From Nocardiopsis potens DSM 45234 (GTDB taxonomy: Bacteria > Actinomycetota > Actinomycetes > Streptosporangiales > Streptosporangiaceae): 48,245 bases of DNA. Location of the stretch: positions 1 through 48,245 of the forward strand of contig NZ_ANBB01000070.1 of assembly GCF_000341105.1 (NCBI RefSeq). The letters run 5' to 3'. Below are positions 18,088 through 25,357 of this stretch, in pieces; the stretch's first letter is position 1, and every line of letters begins with the position of its first letter. The translations under genes were made by a program, and so were the position numbers. Below the pieces are notes generated by a model that did no database searches, was not told the origin of the DNA, and worked only from the letters and a program-made list of their open reading frames with translations.

Positions 18088-19650
18088 ATGCGGAGCGACA
18101 CGAAAAGGCGTCACCGGTCGGGCGGGAGCGGTGCGCACGGCGGGCCGCCCGTAACGTTGGTGGACGTGAGGGGCTTCGTGGACAGATGGCGCACCGCCGC
18201 CGAGGGGTGGATCCGCCGCAATCCGGCCCCGGGCCGCCCGGTGCTGCTGGTCGCGCGGACCGCCCGGTCGGTGGCCCGGACCCGCATCGTCGGGCTGGCC
18301 GCCGAGTCCGCCTTCTTCTCGCTGCTCTCCCTGCCCGCCCTGCTGCTCGGTCTGATCGGCACGCTCGGCCACTTCAGCGGGGTGTTCGGCGAGCAGACCG
18401 TGCAGCGGATCCGCGCCCGGATCCTGGAGCTGTCCGCCGACGCGCTCACCCAGCACACGGTGGACACCCTGGTCGCCCCGCTGGTCGACGACTTCCTCCG
18501 CGGCGCCCAGGGCGGCGTGCTCTCGCTGACCTTCCTGGTCTCGCTCTGGTCGGGCTCGCGGGCGCTGAACGTGTTCATCGAGGCCGTCACCATCGCCTAC
18601 GGCCTGGACGGGCTGCGCGGCTACATCCGCCAGCGCCTCCTGGCCCTCCTGTCCTACCTGGGCGCCCTGGTCTTCGCGCTGGCCGTGCTGCCGCTGATGG
18701 TGGTCGGCCCGGACATGGTGCACCGGCTCCTCCCGGCGACGGTGGGCCGGCTCGGCGCCGCCTACTGGCCTGCGGTCGCCGGGATGACGGTCCTGGCCGT
18801 GGCCGCGCTGTACCTGGTGGCCGTGCCGGCGCGGGTCGCGGTCTGGCGGCACCTGCCCGGCGCGGTGCTGGCCACCGCGATCCTGCTGCTCGGATCGGTG
18901 GTGCTGCGGATCTACTTCGGCGCCTCCTTCGGCCAGGTCACCATCTACGGGTCGCTGGCGGCGCCGATCGCGGTGGTGGCCTGGCTGTGGGTGATGGCGC
19001 TGGCGGTGCTCATCGGGTCGGCGCTCAACGCCGAGATCGACCTGATGTGGCCCACCCAGCGCACCGCGGAGGCCCGGGCCGAGCTCGCGGCGCGCCGCTT
19101 CGACCGGGCCACCCGCCAGGTCGAGCGGCACGAGCAGGCCCTCCAGGTCGCCCAGGAGCGCGGAGGCGAGGACGGCGGCTCCGAGCCGGGCGGCCCCACC
19201 GCGGTCGGCCGGCTGCTGCGCAGGTTCGGCGAGAACGGTGGCCGCGAGGACCGGGGCCCGGACGCGGCGGACGGCGGCGGCCGCGCGCCCGGCGCGGCGG
19301 AGGCGCCGGACCCGGAGCCGACCGGAGGGCCGTCCGCGGAGTCCTCCTCCCCCGGGGAGGACGGGGCGGCGGAGGGCGCCCGCACCGCAGGGGAGGCCGA
19401 CGCGCCCGCGGACCGGCCGGAGAACCGGCCGGCCGGCGAGGACGCCCCGCCGGCAGGGGGCGAGGAGCCGCCCGGACCGCCCCCAGGAGGCCCCGGCGGG
19501 GAGCGGGCGGAGGAGCCGGGCCCCGCCCGGGGGCAGGGCGGCGGCCCCGCGGCCGAGGAATCGGCCCCGGAGCAGAGTGGCCGCCCCGGGGCGGAGGCGC
19601 GCGGGCGGGACCGGTCCGCGCCCGGCGGGACCGGGCCCCCGCAGAACTGA
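18088..19650 (+). CDS. YihY/BrkB-family membrane protein with long disordered tail
   Basis: The membrane core (about 30-330 of 520 residues) has six hydrophobic segments and the family blocks ESAFFSLLSLPALLLGLIG, SLWSGSRALNVFIEAV and a GxxxG-rich last pair (YGSLAAPIAVVAWLWVMALAVLIGSALNAEID). YihY (UPF0761) proteins have no settled function; they are not RNase BN as once named. The C-terminal 190 residues are a low-complexity Pro/Gly/Glu/Ala tail with predicted disorder, not usual in the family. The start is uncertain: ATG 18088 is used here, while GTG 18160 or 18166 lie closer to the conserved region. The gene is divergent from the sulfur leader peptide. Confidence 0.8.
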   Translation: MRSDTKRRHRSGGSGAHGGPPVTLVDVRGFVDRWRTAAEGWIRRNPAPGRPVLLVARTARSVARTRIVGLAAESAFFSLLSLPALLLGLIGTLGHFSGVFGEQTVQRIRARILELSADALTQHTVDTLVAPLVDDFLRGAQGGVLSLTFLVSLWSGSRALNVFIEAVTIAYGLDGLRGYIRQRLLALLSYLGALVFALAVLPLMVVGPDMVHRLLPATVGRLGAAYWPAVAGMTVLAVAALYLVAVPARVAVWRHLPGAVLATAILLLGSVVLRIYFGASFGQVTIYGSLAAPIAVVAWLWVMALAVLIGSALNAEIDLMWPTQRTAEARAELAARRFDRATRQVERHEQALQVAQERGGEDGGSEPGGPTAVGRLLRRFGENGGREDRGPDAADGGGRAPGAAEAPDPEPTGGPSAESSSPGEDGAAEGARTAGEADAPADRPENRPAGEDAPPAGGEEPPGPPPGGPGGERAEEPGPARGQGGGPAAEESAPEQSGRPGAEARGRDRSAPGGTGPPQN

Positions 19651-19756
19651 CGCCGCCCCGCCTTCCGGCATCCTGGAACCGAGGGGAGCGCACGCCCTTC
19701 CGCGCCCGCCCCGGCGGGCCCGTCCGGGCACGGCGCGGACCCCGCGCACGGCCACG

Positions 19757-19822
19757 GGTCCTCTCCGAGCACGACACCAGTCCTTCCGGACACGATCACG
19801 AGTCCTTCGGGACACGACGAAA
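19757..19822 (+). repeat. Three 22-bp direct repeats upstream of the HNH gene
   Basis: Units at 19757-19778, 19779-19800 and 19801-19822 share the pattern GGTCCTY-CGRRCACGA; units 2 and 3 contain AGTCCTTCSGGACACGA. Each has a small GTCC-N4-GGAC inverted repeat. The array ends 20 nt before the HNH start codon, in the probable 5' leader or promoter. Confidence 0.6.
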
Positions 19823-19842
19823 AGGCAGGTCGAAGCAGAGCC

Positions 19843-20589
19843 ATGTCCCGTTCTCCCCGGCGCCCCTCCGCACGCGGCCCCCGCGACCGCCGCAGGACCG
19901 GCGCCTACATCACCATCGTCGCGGCCCTCGCGATCGTCGCCTTCGTGGTACTGGTGATCGACCACGGCCTGACCGGGGCGCTGCGGGTGCTCACCGGGCA
20001 GGACCCGGAGGGCGGCCAGGGCACCGCCGGCCCCGGCACCTCCGCCGACGCCGAGCAGGCGGAGCGGCTGCTGGCCGAGGTGCCGGTCGAGGACCCGCGC
20101 CCGCGCGGCGACTACGAGCGGGACGAGTTCGGCTCCTCCTGGGTGGACACCGACGGCAACGGCTGCTCCACCCGGAACGACATCCTCTCCCGCGACCTGG
20201 ACCGGGTGCGGGCCGCCGACGACTGCAAGGTCACCGAGGGCGTGCTGGACGACCCCTACACCGGGGAGCGGCTGGAGTTCACCTCCGAGGACCCGCAGGC
20301 GGTGCAGATCGACCACGTGGTGCCGCTCTCGCTGGCCTGGCGGATGGGCGCCTCGGAGTGGGACCGCGACACCCGGGTCGAGTTCGCCAACGACCCGGAC
20401 AACCTGCTGGCCTCGGACGGCCCGGCGAACATGTCCAAGGGCGACGCCGGGCCGGGGGAGTGGCAGCCCTACGAGGGCTTCCGGTGCGAGTACGCGGTGG
20501 CTTACGTCGAGGTGGTGCACCGCTACGGGCTGGCGGTCTCCGCCGAGGACCGGGAGGGCCTCGACGCCATGCTCGCCACCTGCTCCTGA
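19843..20589 (+). CDS. Membrane-anchored HNH nuclease (DUF1524/GmrSD C-terminal type)
   Basis: The 248-residue protein has a basic N-terminus, one hydrophobic segment (about 21-43, ITIVAALAIVAFVVLVIDHG) and no clear cleavage site, so it is secreted or membrane-anchored. The catalytic part (about 90-248) has DEFGSSWVDTDGNGCSTRND, QIDHVVPLSLAW (the HNH His) and FANDPDNLLASDGPANMSKGD, the pattern of actinobacterial extracellular DUF1524 nucleases. They are presumed to degrade DNA outside the cell for nutrition or competition; no immunity gene is seen next to it. ATG 19843 follows an AAGGCAGG sequence. Confidence 0.85.
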   Translation: MSRSPRRPSARGPRDRRRTGAYITIVAALAIVAFVVLVIDHGLTGALRVLTGQDPEGGQGTAGPGTSADAEQAERLLAEVPVEDPRPRGDYERDEFGSSWVDTDGNGCSTRNDILSRDLDRVRAADDCKVTEGVLDDPYTGERLEFTSEDPQAVQIDHVVPLSLAWRMGASEWDRDTRVEFANDPDNLLASDGPANMSKGDAGPGEWQPYEGFRCEYAVAYVEVVHRYGLAVSAEDREGLDAMLATCS

Positions 20590-20621
20590 CCTCCCTCCGC
20601 CCCTCCCCGATGATCTTGACG

Positions 20622-21318
20622 CTGGGGTGAAGGTTCAAACCGGCGGCGACGGCACCGGTGGGGGCGGGGGGCGGGTGGTCGCCCGGGTGCAGCGCCTCAC
20701 GGGGTCGGGGTTAAAGCCGGTGGCGAGGGCGGGAGGGGGTGCCTGCCGGTCGGTCGGGTGCGGCGTCTCGCGGAGCGAAGGTCAAGGCGGGCGGCGACGG
20801 CGGCAGTAGGCACCGGCCGACCGGTCGGGTGCGGCGTCTCGCGGAGCGAAGGTCAAGGCGGGCGGCGACGGCGGCAGTAGGCACCGGCCGACCGGTCGGG
20901 TGCGGCGTCTCGCGGGGCGAAGGTCAAGCGGGCGGCGACGGCGCCGGTGGGGGCGGGGGCGGGTGGTCGCCCGGGTGCGGCGCCCCACGGGGTCGGGCTT
21001 AAAGCCGGCGGCGAGGGCGGGAGGGCGTGCCTGCCGGTCGGTCGGGTGCGGCGTCTCGCGGAGCGAAGGTCAAGGCGGGCGGCGACGGCGGCAGTGGGCA
21101 CCGGCCGGGCGGTCTGGCGCGGCGCCCCGCAGAGCGGGGGCCCAAGCAGGCGGCGAGGGCGGGAGGGCGTGCCTGCCGGTCGGTCGGGTGCGGCGTCTCG
21201 CGGAGCGAAGGTCAAGGCGGGCGGCGACGGCGGCAGTGGGCACCGGCCGGTCGGTCTGGCGCGGCGCCCCGCAGAGCGGGGGTCCAAGCAGGCGGCGAGG
21301 GCGGGAGGGGCAGAGCGG
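20622..21318 (+). repeat. Left array: about ten 71-bp tandem units
   Basis: Unit starts (CGGGTGCRGCG or CTGGCGCGGCG) lie at 20684, 20755, 20826, 20897, 20972, 21043, 21114, 21185 and 21256, all 71 bp apart except one unit of 75. A partial unit precedes them. Units 20755 and 20826 are identical. A conserved core is GAAGGTCAAGG followed by CGGGCGGCGACGGCGG. There are two alternating subtypes in the right half of the array (CGGGTG and CTGGCG starts). Confidence 0.85.
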
Positions 21319-21460
21319 CCGCGTTCACCGGCCCGGCCCGCGCGTGCTCCCGGCGAGGGGAGGCGGCGCCCCGGCGGCGCGGGCCGACCCGCGCCGCTCG
21401 AGTCCGCCAGGGGGCCTTATCCCTGTATGCCCGGTTTGCGGCGAGGAACAGGCGAGTGTG

Positions 21461-21770
21461 GGAGCGCCCTGCGCACCGCGAGAGCACCCCGATTACATCT
21501 ACCAGCGAGTAGTAAGCCTCGAAGCCCCCGCCACCCCCTCTCCGGTTACTCAGAGTGGCCAAGGTGGGGCCTCTCGGCAGGGCAAAAGCGGCATCTCGCC
21601 CCCGCACTGCCCCTGCCCGGGTTCCGGCCCCCTGCATCTCGGTCTTGCGGGCGGCTCGAACCCTCCATCACCGGCCCGGCCGGGGCGATTCGGGCCCTCA
21701 GAGGGCCGATCCGGACCGGGATGCGCGCCCGGGAATCACCGGGGTGCTCTCGCGGTGCACAGGGCGCCCC
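21461..21770. repeat. Central 30-bp inverted repeat
   Basis: Bases 21461-21490 and 21741-21770 are inverted copies with 28 of 30 matches (core GGGGTGCTCTCGCGGTGC in the right arm), separated by 250 bp. The intervening DNA is less GC-biased than the arrays and shows no convincing gene. Confidence 0.7.
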
Positions 21771-21869
21771 TCCCCGCCATCACCGTGGGTATTTACCCAG
21801 GTCAAAGAGGGGCAGTGGTTTCCGGAGCGGCTGGCCCCGGCGCCCGGGCGACGCGGGCACGGCGACCCC

Positions 21870-22298
21870 GCCCCCTGCCCCCGCCCCGACCGCCCCACCC
21901 GCTCTGCCGCACCCGACCGACCGGCCGGTTCCCCTGCCTGCCGTCGCTGCCCGCTTGAACCTTCGCTTCGCGGGGCGCCGCGCCGGACCGACTGGCCGGT
22001 CCCCACCGCTGCCGTCGCTGCCCGCTTGAACCCCGACCCCGTGAGGCGCCGCGCCCGGGTGAGGCGCTCGGCCCCGCCCCTACCTTCGCCGTCGCCGCCC
22101 GTCTTGGCCTTCGCTCCGTGGGGCGCCGCACCCGACCGACCGGCCGGTTCCCCTGTCTGCCGTCGCTGCCCGCTTTAACCCTGGCCCCGTGGGGTCCGAC
22201 ACTCGGGCGACTGCCTCCGCCCCGCCCCCGCCGCTGCCGTCGCTGCCCGCTTGAACCTTCGCCCCGTGGGGCGCCGCGCCGGACCGACCGGCCGTTCC
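21870..22298 (-). repeat. Right array: about six inverted 71-bp units
   Basis: The reverse complement of the left-array unit recurs here, anchored on GCCGC at 21906, 21977, 22048, 22125 and 22273, and a diverged copy near 22194. The first two steps are exactly 71 bp, later ones 69-79. The recurring core is CTGCCGTCGCTGCCCGCTTG. Divergence rises to the right. Confidence 0.75.
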
Positions 22299-22400
22299 CC
22301 TCCCTTTCCCTTTCCCTCCCCCTCGCCCCTGGTGCGGTGTTGCAGCGGACACGGAAAGAGAACCGCCCTCGCCGACAGGGCCGCCGCGCCAAGATCATCG

Positions 22401-22854
22401 CTTCTCCGCCAGGTCGCGGTTCGGCCGCCGAACGGTTGCGATTCGGGTGCGCCGGTGGCCGGAACCGGTCAGCCGCGCACGGTGATCCGGTGGAGCCGGA
22501 GCGGCCCCGCGAGCGTCCTTTCCGTGGCGGGAGGCGGCGCAATGCCCGGGTGATCCGCCGGTGGGCGATGCGTCGCAGCTGGTGAGCGGGGGTGGAGAGG
22601 TGGCAGGGGCATGCGGGGGAGGAGGCCGGGAACGGGGTGCCGGCGGGCCGAGGAGGCGGCCCTCCCGGGCGCCGGGCGCCCGAAACCGTCCCCGGGCCGG
22701 GTCAGTATGCTCGTCGAGGCCACCGACGCCCCCCACCGGCTTCCCCGGCCCTACCCCGCTCAGGCGGTCCCGTGCCGACGACCGCCGCATCGACGCACCC
22801 ATTCCTTCGCCGGAACCGGTATCCGACGACTCGACGAACAGGTTCAGCACCACG
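22401..22854. other. Intergenic region before the 22932 gene
   Basis: No supported gene. A TATGCT hexamer near 22707-22712 could be a -10 element for the forward genes, with no convincing -35. Open frames here are GC-driven and lack family features. Confidence 0.3.
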
Positions 22855-22935
22855 ATGAGCGCAGCGTTTCCCCCGCGGGGCGGACGGCCTGTGACCGGTC
22901 CGCGCATCCGGCCGACCCGGGTCGGTGCGGCATGA
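22855..22935 (+). CDS. Possible 26-residue upstream ORF overlapping the next gene
   Basis: ATG 22855 opens a 26-codon frame whose TGA (22933-22935) overlaps the ATG of the next gene (ATGA). The downstream gene has no recognisable ribosome binding site, so coupling to this frame could explain its translation. The peptide is basic (RGGRPVTGPRIRPTRVGAA at its end) with no known family. Its own Shine-Dalgarno is weak. Confidence 0.3.
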   Translation: MSAAFPPRGGRPVTGPRIRPTRVGAA

Positions 22936-24362
22936 ACGCCGGCACCGGCCCCGAAGCGCAGCACCACGCGGTCATCGTCGTCATCGCCCCGGACGAGCGC
23001 AGCGCCGAGGTCACCATCGAGGGCCGCACCCGGGTCGTGCACGGCGAGAGCCCCCGGCAGACCCGGAGCGGGGCCCTGGACGCCGCCGCCTCCTACGCCG
23101 CCCACCTCGGCCGGCCCGTCCTGGTCAACGCGCGCGACGCCAACGGCTCCTGGCAGCTCTCGGTCTCCCCGACCGGGGTGGTGCAGACCGTCGGCGGCAA
23201 CGACGCCGAACTGGGCGCGAGCCGCGAGAAGAAGTCCGCCTCCGGCAAGGGCCGCAAGATCCTGATCGGTACCGCCTCGGCGGTCCTGGTGCTGGGCGTG
23301 CTCGGCGGCGCCGGCTACTTCGCGCTGGGCCTGCTGCCCGACGGCGGGACGAGCGGAGCCTCCAGCGACGCGGAGACGCCGATCCCCTTCGACGCCCTGC
23401 CCGTCCCGCCGGGCTTCGCCGCGGAGGCCGCCTGGTCCCACCCGATGGCCCCCGGCCTCGACCCCACGGTGGCGCCGGACGGCGGCAGCGCGGCGTTCGT
23501 CTCGGAGGGCGAGGAGCTCACCCTGATCGGCCCGGACGGCGCCGTGCGGTGGGCGGAGAAGCTCCCGGTCCCCGCGGACGAGGTGCAGAACGGCCCCTAC
23601 TTCGTGGTGGACGGGGACGGCTACGGCGTCGCGCTGCTCGGCAAGGGGCGGATGTGGCGCTGGTCCGCCGAGGGCGGCGAGCCGGTCGAGACGGAGGTGC
23701 CCGAGGGCGGCCGCGTCTCCTTCGCCGGCGGCGCCCCGCTGGTGGAGGGCGGCGACGGCGACGCCTTCGTCACCGCCTCCGGCGGCGGCCTGGAGCAGAT
23801 CGAGGTCCCCGACTCCGGCTACGGCGCCATGCTCTACGACGGCGAGCAGGTGCTCAGCGCGGTGCTGAGCGGCCCGTGGCAGTGGGCGCGGCCGGACGGC
23901 GGCGGAGTGAAGGAGGTCGAACCGGACGAGCCGAAGGGCGGGGACGAGATCGACCGGCTGCTCACCGCCCGCGCCGAGCACGTCGTGCTGCTGTGGACCG
24001 CGAAGCGCGGCGACGACGCGATCGTCGCCGTGCACGACTCCCGCGACGGCTCCGTCGTCGCGCATGCCTCCGTCGACCCGGACGAGCTGTCCGAAGCGCA
24101 CTGGGAGCAGGGCGGTGACGTCGCCGCCTACGGCCCGGTCGTGTTCGACCTGGCCGCCGGTGAGGCCACCGTGACCGGCCTCGTGCCGGAGAGCGCCTCG
24201 GACGGCCGGGTCTTCGGTGAGATCGACGGCGGCGCGGTCGCCGTCGACGGTACGGGAGAGGCGACCGAGATCGACCCGGACACGGCCCGTCCCTGGGGTC
24301 TGCTGGACGGCAGGGCGGTCGTCGCCGCCGGAGAAACCCTCTACGGCCTCTCCCCGGAATAG
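22932..24362 (+). CDS. Single-pass membrane protein with large extracytoplasmic domain
   Basis: I do not recognise a named family. The 476-residue protein has a cytoplasmic N-domain (about 10-90, with repeated beta-strand-like segments AVIVVIAPDERSAEVTIEG), a basic linker, one membrane helix (about 109-135) and a C-terminal region (about 150-476) rich in short strands with recurring GDG/DGG turns and aromatic residues, suggestive of a beta-propeller. The arrangement resembles membrane-bound sensor or secretion-accessory proteins. It is followed after 27 nt by an LPXTG protein gene and is probably co-transcribed with it. ATG 22932 is the only reasonable start and overlaps a small upstream frame by 4 nt. 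Confidence 0.75.
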   Translation: MNAGTGPEAQHHAVIVVIAPDERSAEVTIEGRTRVVHGESPRQTRSGALDAAASYAAHLGRPVLVNARDANGSWQLSVSPTGVVQTVGGNDAELGASREKKSASGKGRKILIGTASAVLVLGVLGGAGYFALGLLPDGGTSGASSDAETPIPFDALPVPPGFAAEAAWSHPMAPGLDPTVAPDGGSAAFVSEGEELTLIGPDGAVRWAEKLPVPADEVQNGPYFVVDGDGYGVALLGKGRMWRWSAEGGEPVETEVPEGGRVSFAGGAPLVEGGDGDAFVTASGGGLEQIEVPDSGYGAMLYDGEQVLSAVLSGPWQWARPDGGGVKEVEPDEPKGGDEIDRLLTARAEHVVLLWTAKRGDDAIVAVHDSRDGSVVAHASVDPDELSEAHWEQGGDVAAYGPVVFDLAAGEATVTGLVPESASDGRVFGEIDGGAVAVDGTGEATEIDPDTARPWGLLDGRAVVAAGETLYGLSPE

Positions 24363-24389
24363 ATCCCCCTCACAGACGAAAGGAGCAGG

Positions 24390-25160
24390 ATGTCGCACGC
24401 ACGACGCGCGTTCGGCGTCGCGGCCGCGGGCCTGCTGGCGGCCGGCTTCTCTGCGGCGCCGGCCCTGGCCGACGCCGACGAGCAGCCGGTCGAGCCGGTC
24501 GAGGCGCCGGTCGAGCCTGCCGAGGGTTCCCCCGAGGGCACCCTCATCACGCTCGAGGTCGGCAACCCGCTGGACCCGATCCTCGACCCGATCCTCCCCG
24601 ACCCGCCGGACCCGGACCCGACGGACCCCCCGCTGCCGCCGGACCCGGGCCCCACGGACCCGCCGGAGCCCCCGGACCCGGACCCCACGGATCCGCCGGA
24701 CCCGCCGGACCCGGACCCGACCGACCCGCCGGACCCGGACCCGACGGACCCCCCGCTGCCGCCGGACCCGGGCCCCACGGATCCGCCGGACCCGCCGGAC
24801 CCGGACCCCACGGATCCGCCGGACCCGCCGGACCCGGACCCGACCGACCCGCCGGACCCGGACCCCACGGACCCGCCGGACCCGGGCGACCCGGGCAACC
24901 CGCCGGACCCGGGTGAGCCGACCCCGCCGCCGGCCGACGAGCGTCCCGGCGACGGCTCGGACGGCGGCTCCGGCGACGAGGGCTCGGCTTCGACCGGCAC
25001 CTCCGCCTCCAGCGGCTCCTCGGACGACGAGGGCCCGACGGAGCTGCCGAAGACGGGCGCGAGCGACCTGGACGGCTTCGTCCTGGGCGGCGTGCTCGCC
25101 ACCGGCCTCGGCGCGCTGACGATCTACGCCAGCCGCCGCAAGGCCGCCCCGCTGGCCTGA
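24390..25160 (+). CDS. Proline-rich LPXTG cell-wall-anchored protein
   Basis: The 256-residue protein has a signal peptide (cleavage likely after ALA near residue 28), a short Val/Glu/Pro stretch, and a repetitive central region (about 65-185) built from DPTDPPDPPDPDP-like units. A Gly/Ser/Asp-rich linker, LPKTG at 219-223, a hydrophobic segment and a basic tail (ASRRKAAPLA) follow. This is a complete sortase sorting signal, so the protein is covalently attached to peptidoglycan. The Pro-Asp repeats probably form an extended wall-spanning stalk; no adhesive head domain is visible. AAAGGAGCAGG directly precedes ATG 24390. No sortase gene is in the window. Confidence 0.88.
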   Translation: MSHARRAFGVAAAGLLAAGFSAAPALADADEQPVEPVEAPVEPAEGSPEGTLITLEVGNPLDPILDPILPDPPDPDPTDPPLPPDPGPTDPPEPPDPDPTDPPDPPDPDPTDPPDPDPTDPPLPPDPGPTDPPDPPDPDPTDPPDPPDPDPTDPPDPDPTDPPDPGDPGNPPDPGEPTPPPADERPGDGSDGGSGDEGSASTGTSASSGSSDDEGPTELPKTGASDLDGFVLGGVLATGLGALTIYASRRKAAPLA

Positions 25161-25187
25161 GGTCCGTAAGGACCCCCGCGCCGAGCA

Positions 25188-25224
25188 GAGGCCCCGGCCG
25201 CTCCCCGCGAGCGGCCGGGGCCTC
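25188..25224. terminator. Terminator after the LPXTG gene
   Basis: A perfect 15-bp stem (25188-25202 with 25210-25224) with a 7-nt loop lies 27 nt past the stop codon of the LPXTG gene and before the converging MFS gene. Confidence 0.75.
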
Positions 25225-25357
25225 CCGCCGTTCCGGGGCGCGGCGGGGGCGGGGAGCCCTCGCACCGCTCGCGCCGCTCACCGCCGAGGCCGGGCCTCCT
25301 CGGGGCGGAGCCGGGGCGCGCGGCCCGGAGGGCGCCGGCCCCGGCGGGGGCGGGCGG

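Larger units (their letters stand above)
20608..22400. repeat. Non-coding block with nested inverted symmetry (71-bp arrays)
   Basis: The block is bounded by CGATGATCTTG (20608-20618) and its exact reverse complement (22390-22400). Inside are a left array of direct 71-bp units, a central segment with a 30-bp inverted repeat, and a right array of the same unit in inverted orientation. The 71-bp period is not a multiple of three, so the long open frames across it cycle through all frames and do not represent proteins. No gene is supported in these 1.8 kb. The block follows the HNH stop by 18 nt. Confidence 0.8.

Noticed and set aside
20622-21318. 71-bp array considered as a CRISPR array
   Set aside because: Units are contiguous with no unique spacers, there is an inverted counterpart array, and no cas gene is present.
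21319-21860. Central part of the repeat block examined for a tRNA, small RNA or gene
   Set aside because: No cloverleaf with a proper T-arm was found, and frames there have no family features. The inverted 30-mer explains the similar translations on both strands.
20622-22300. Several long open frames (100-350 codons) across the 71-bp arrays
   Set aside because: The 71-bp period shifts frame at each unit, all frames stay open because stop codons are rare in such GC-rich DNA, and the products are Gly/Arg/Ala low complexity without domains.
22401-22931. Reverse and forward frames in the region before 22932 as genes
   Set aside because: Composition is Pro/Arg/Ala-rich in every frame with no domain, binding site or conserved start.
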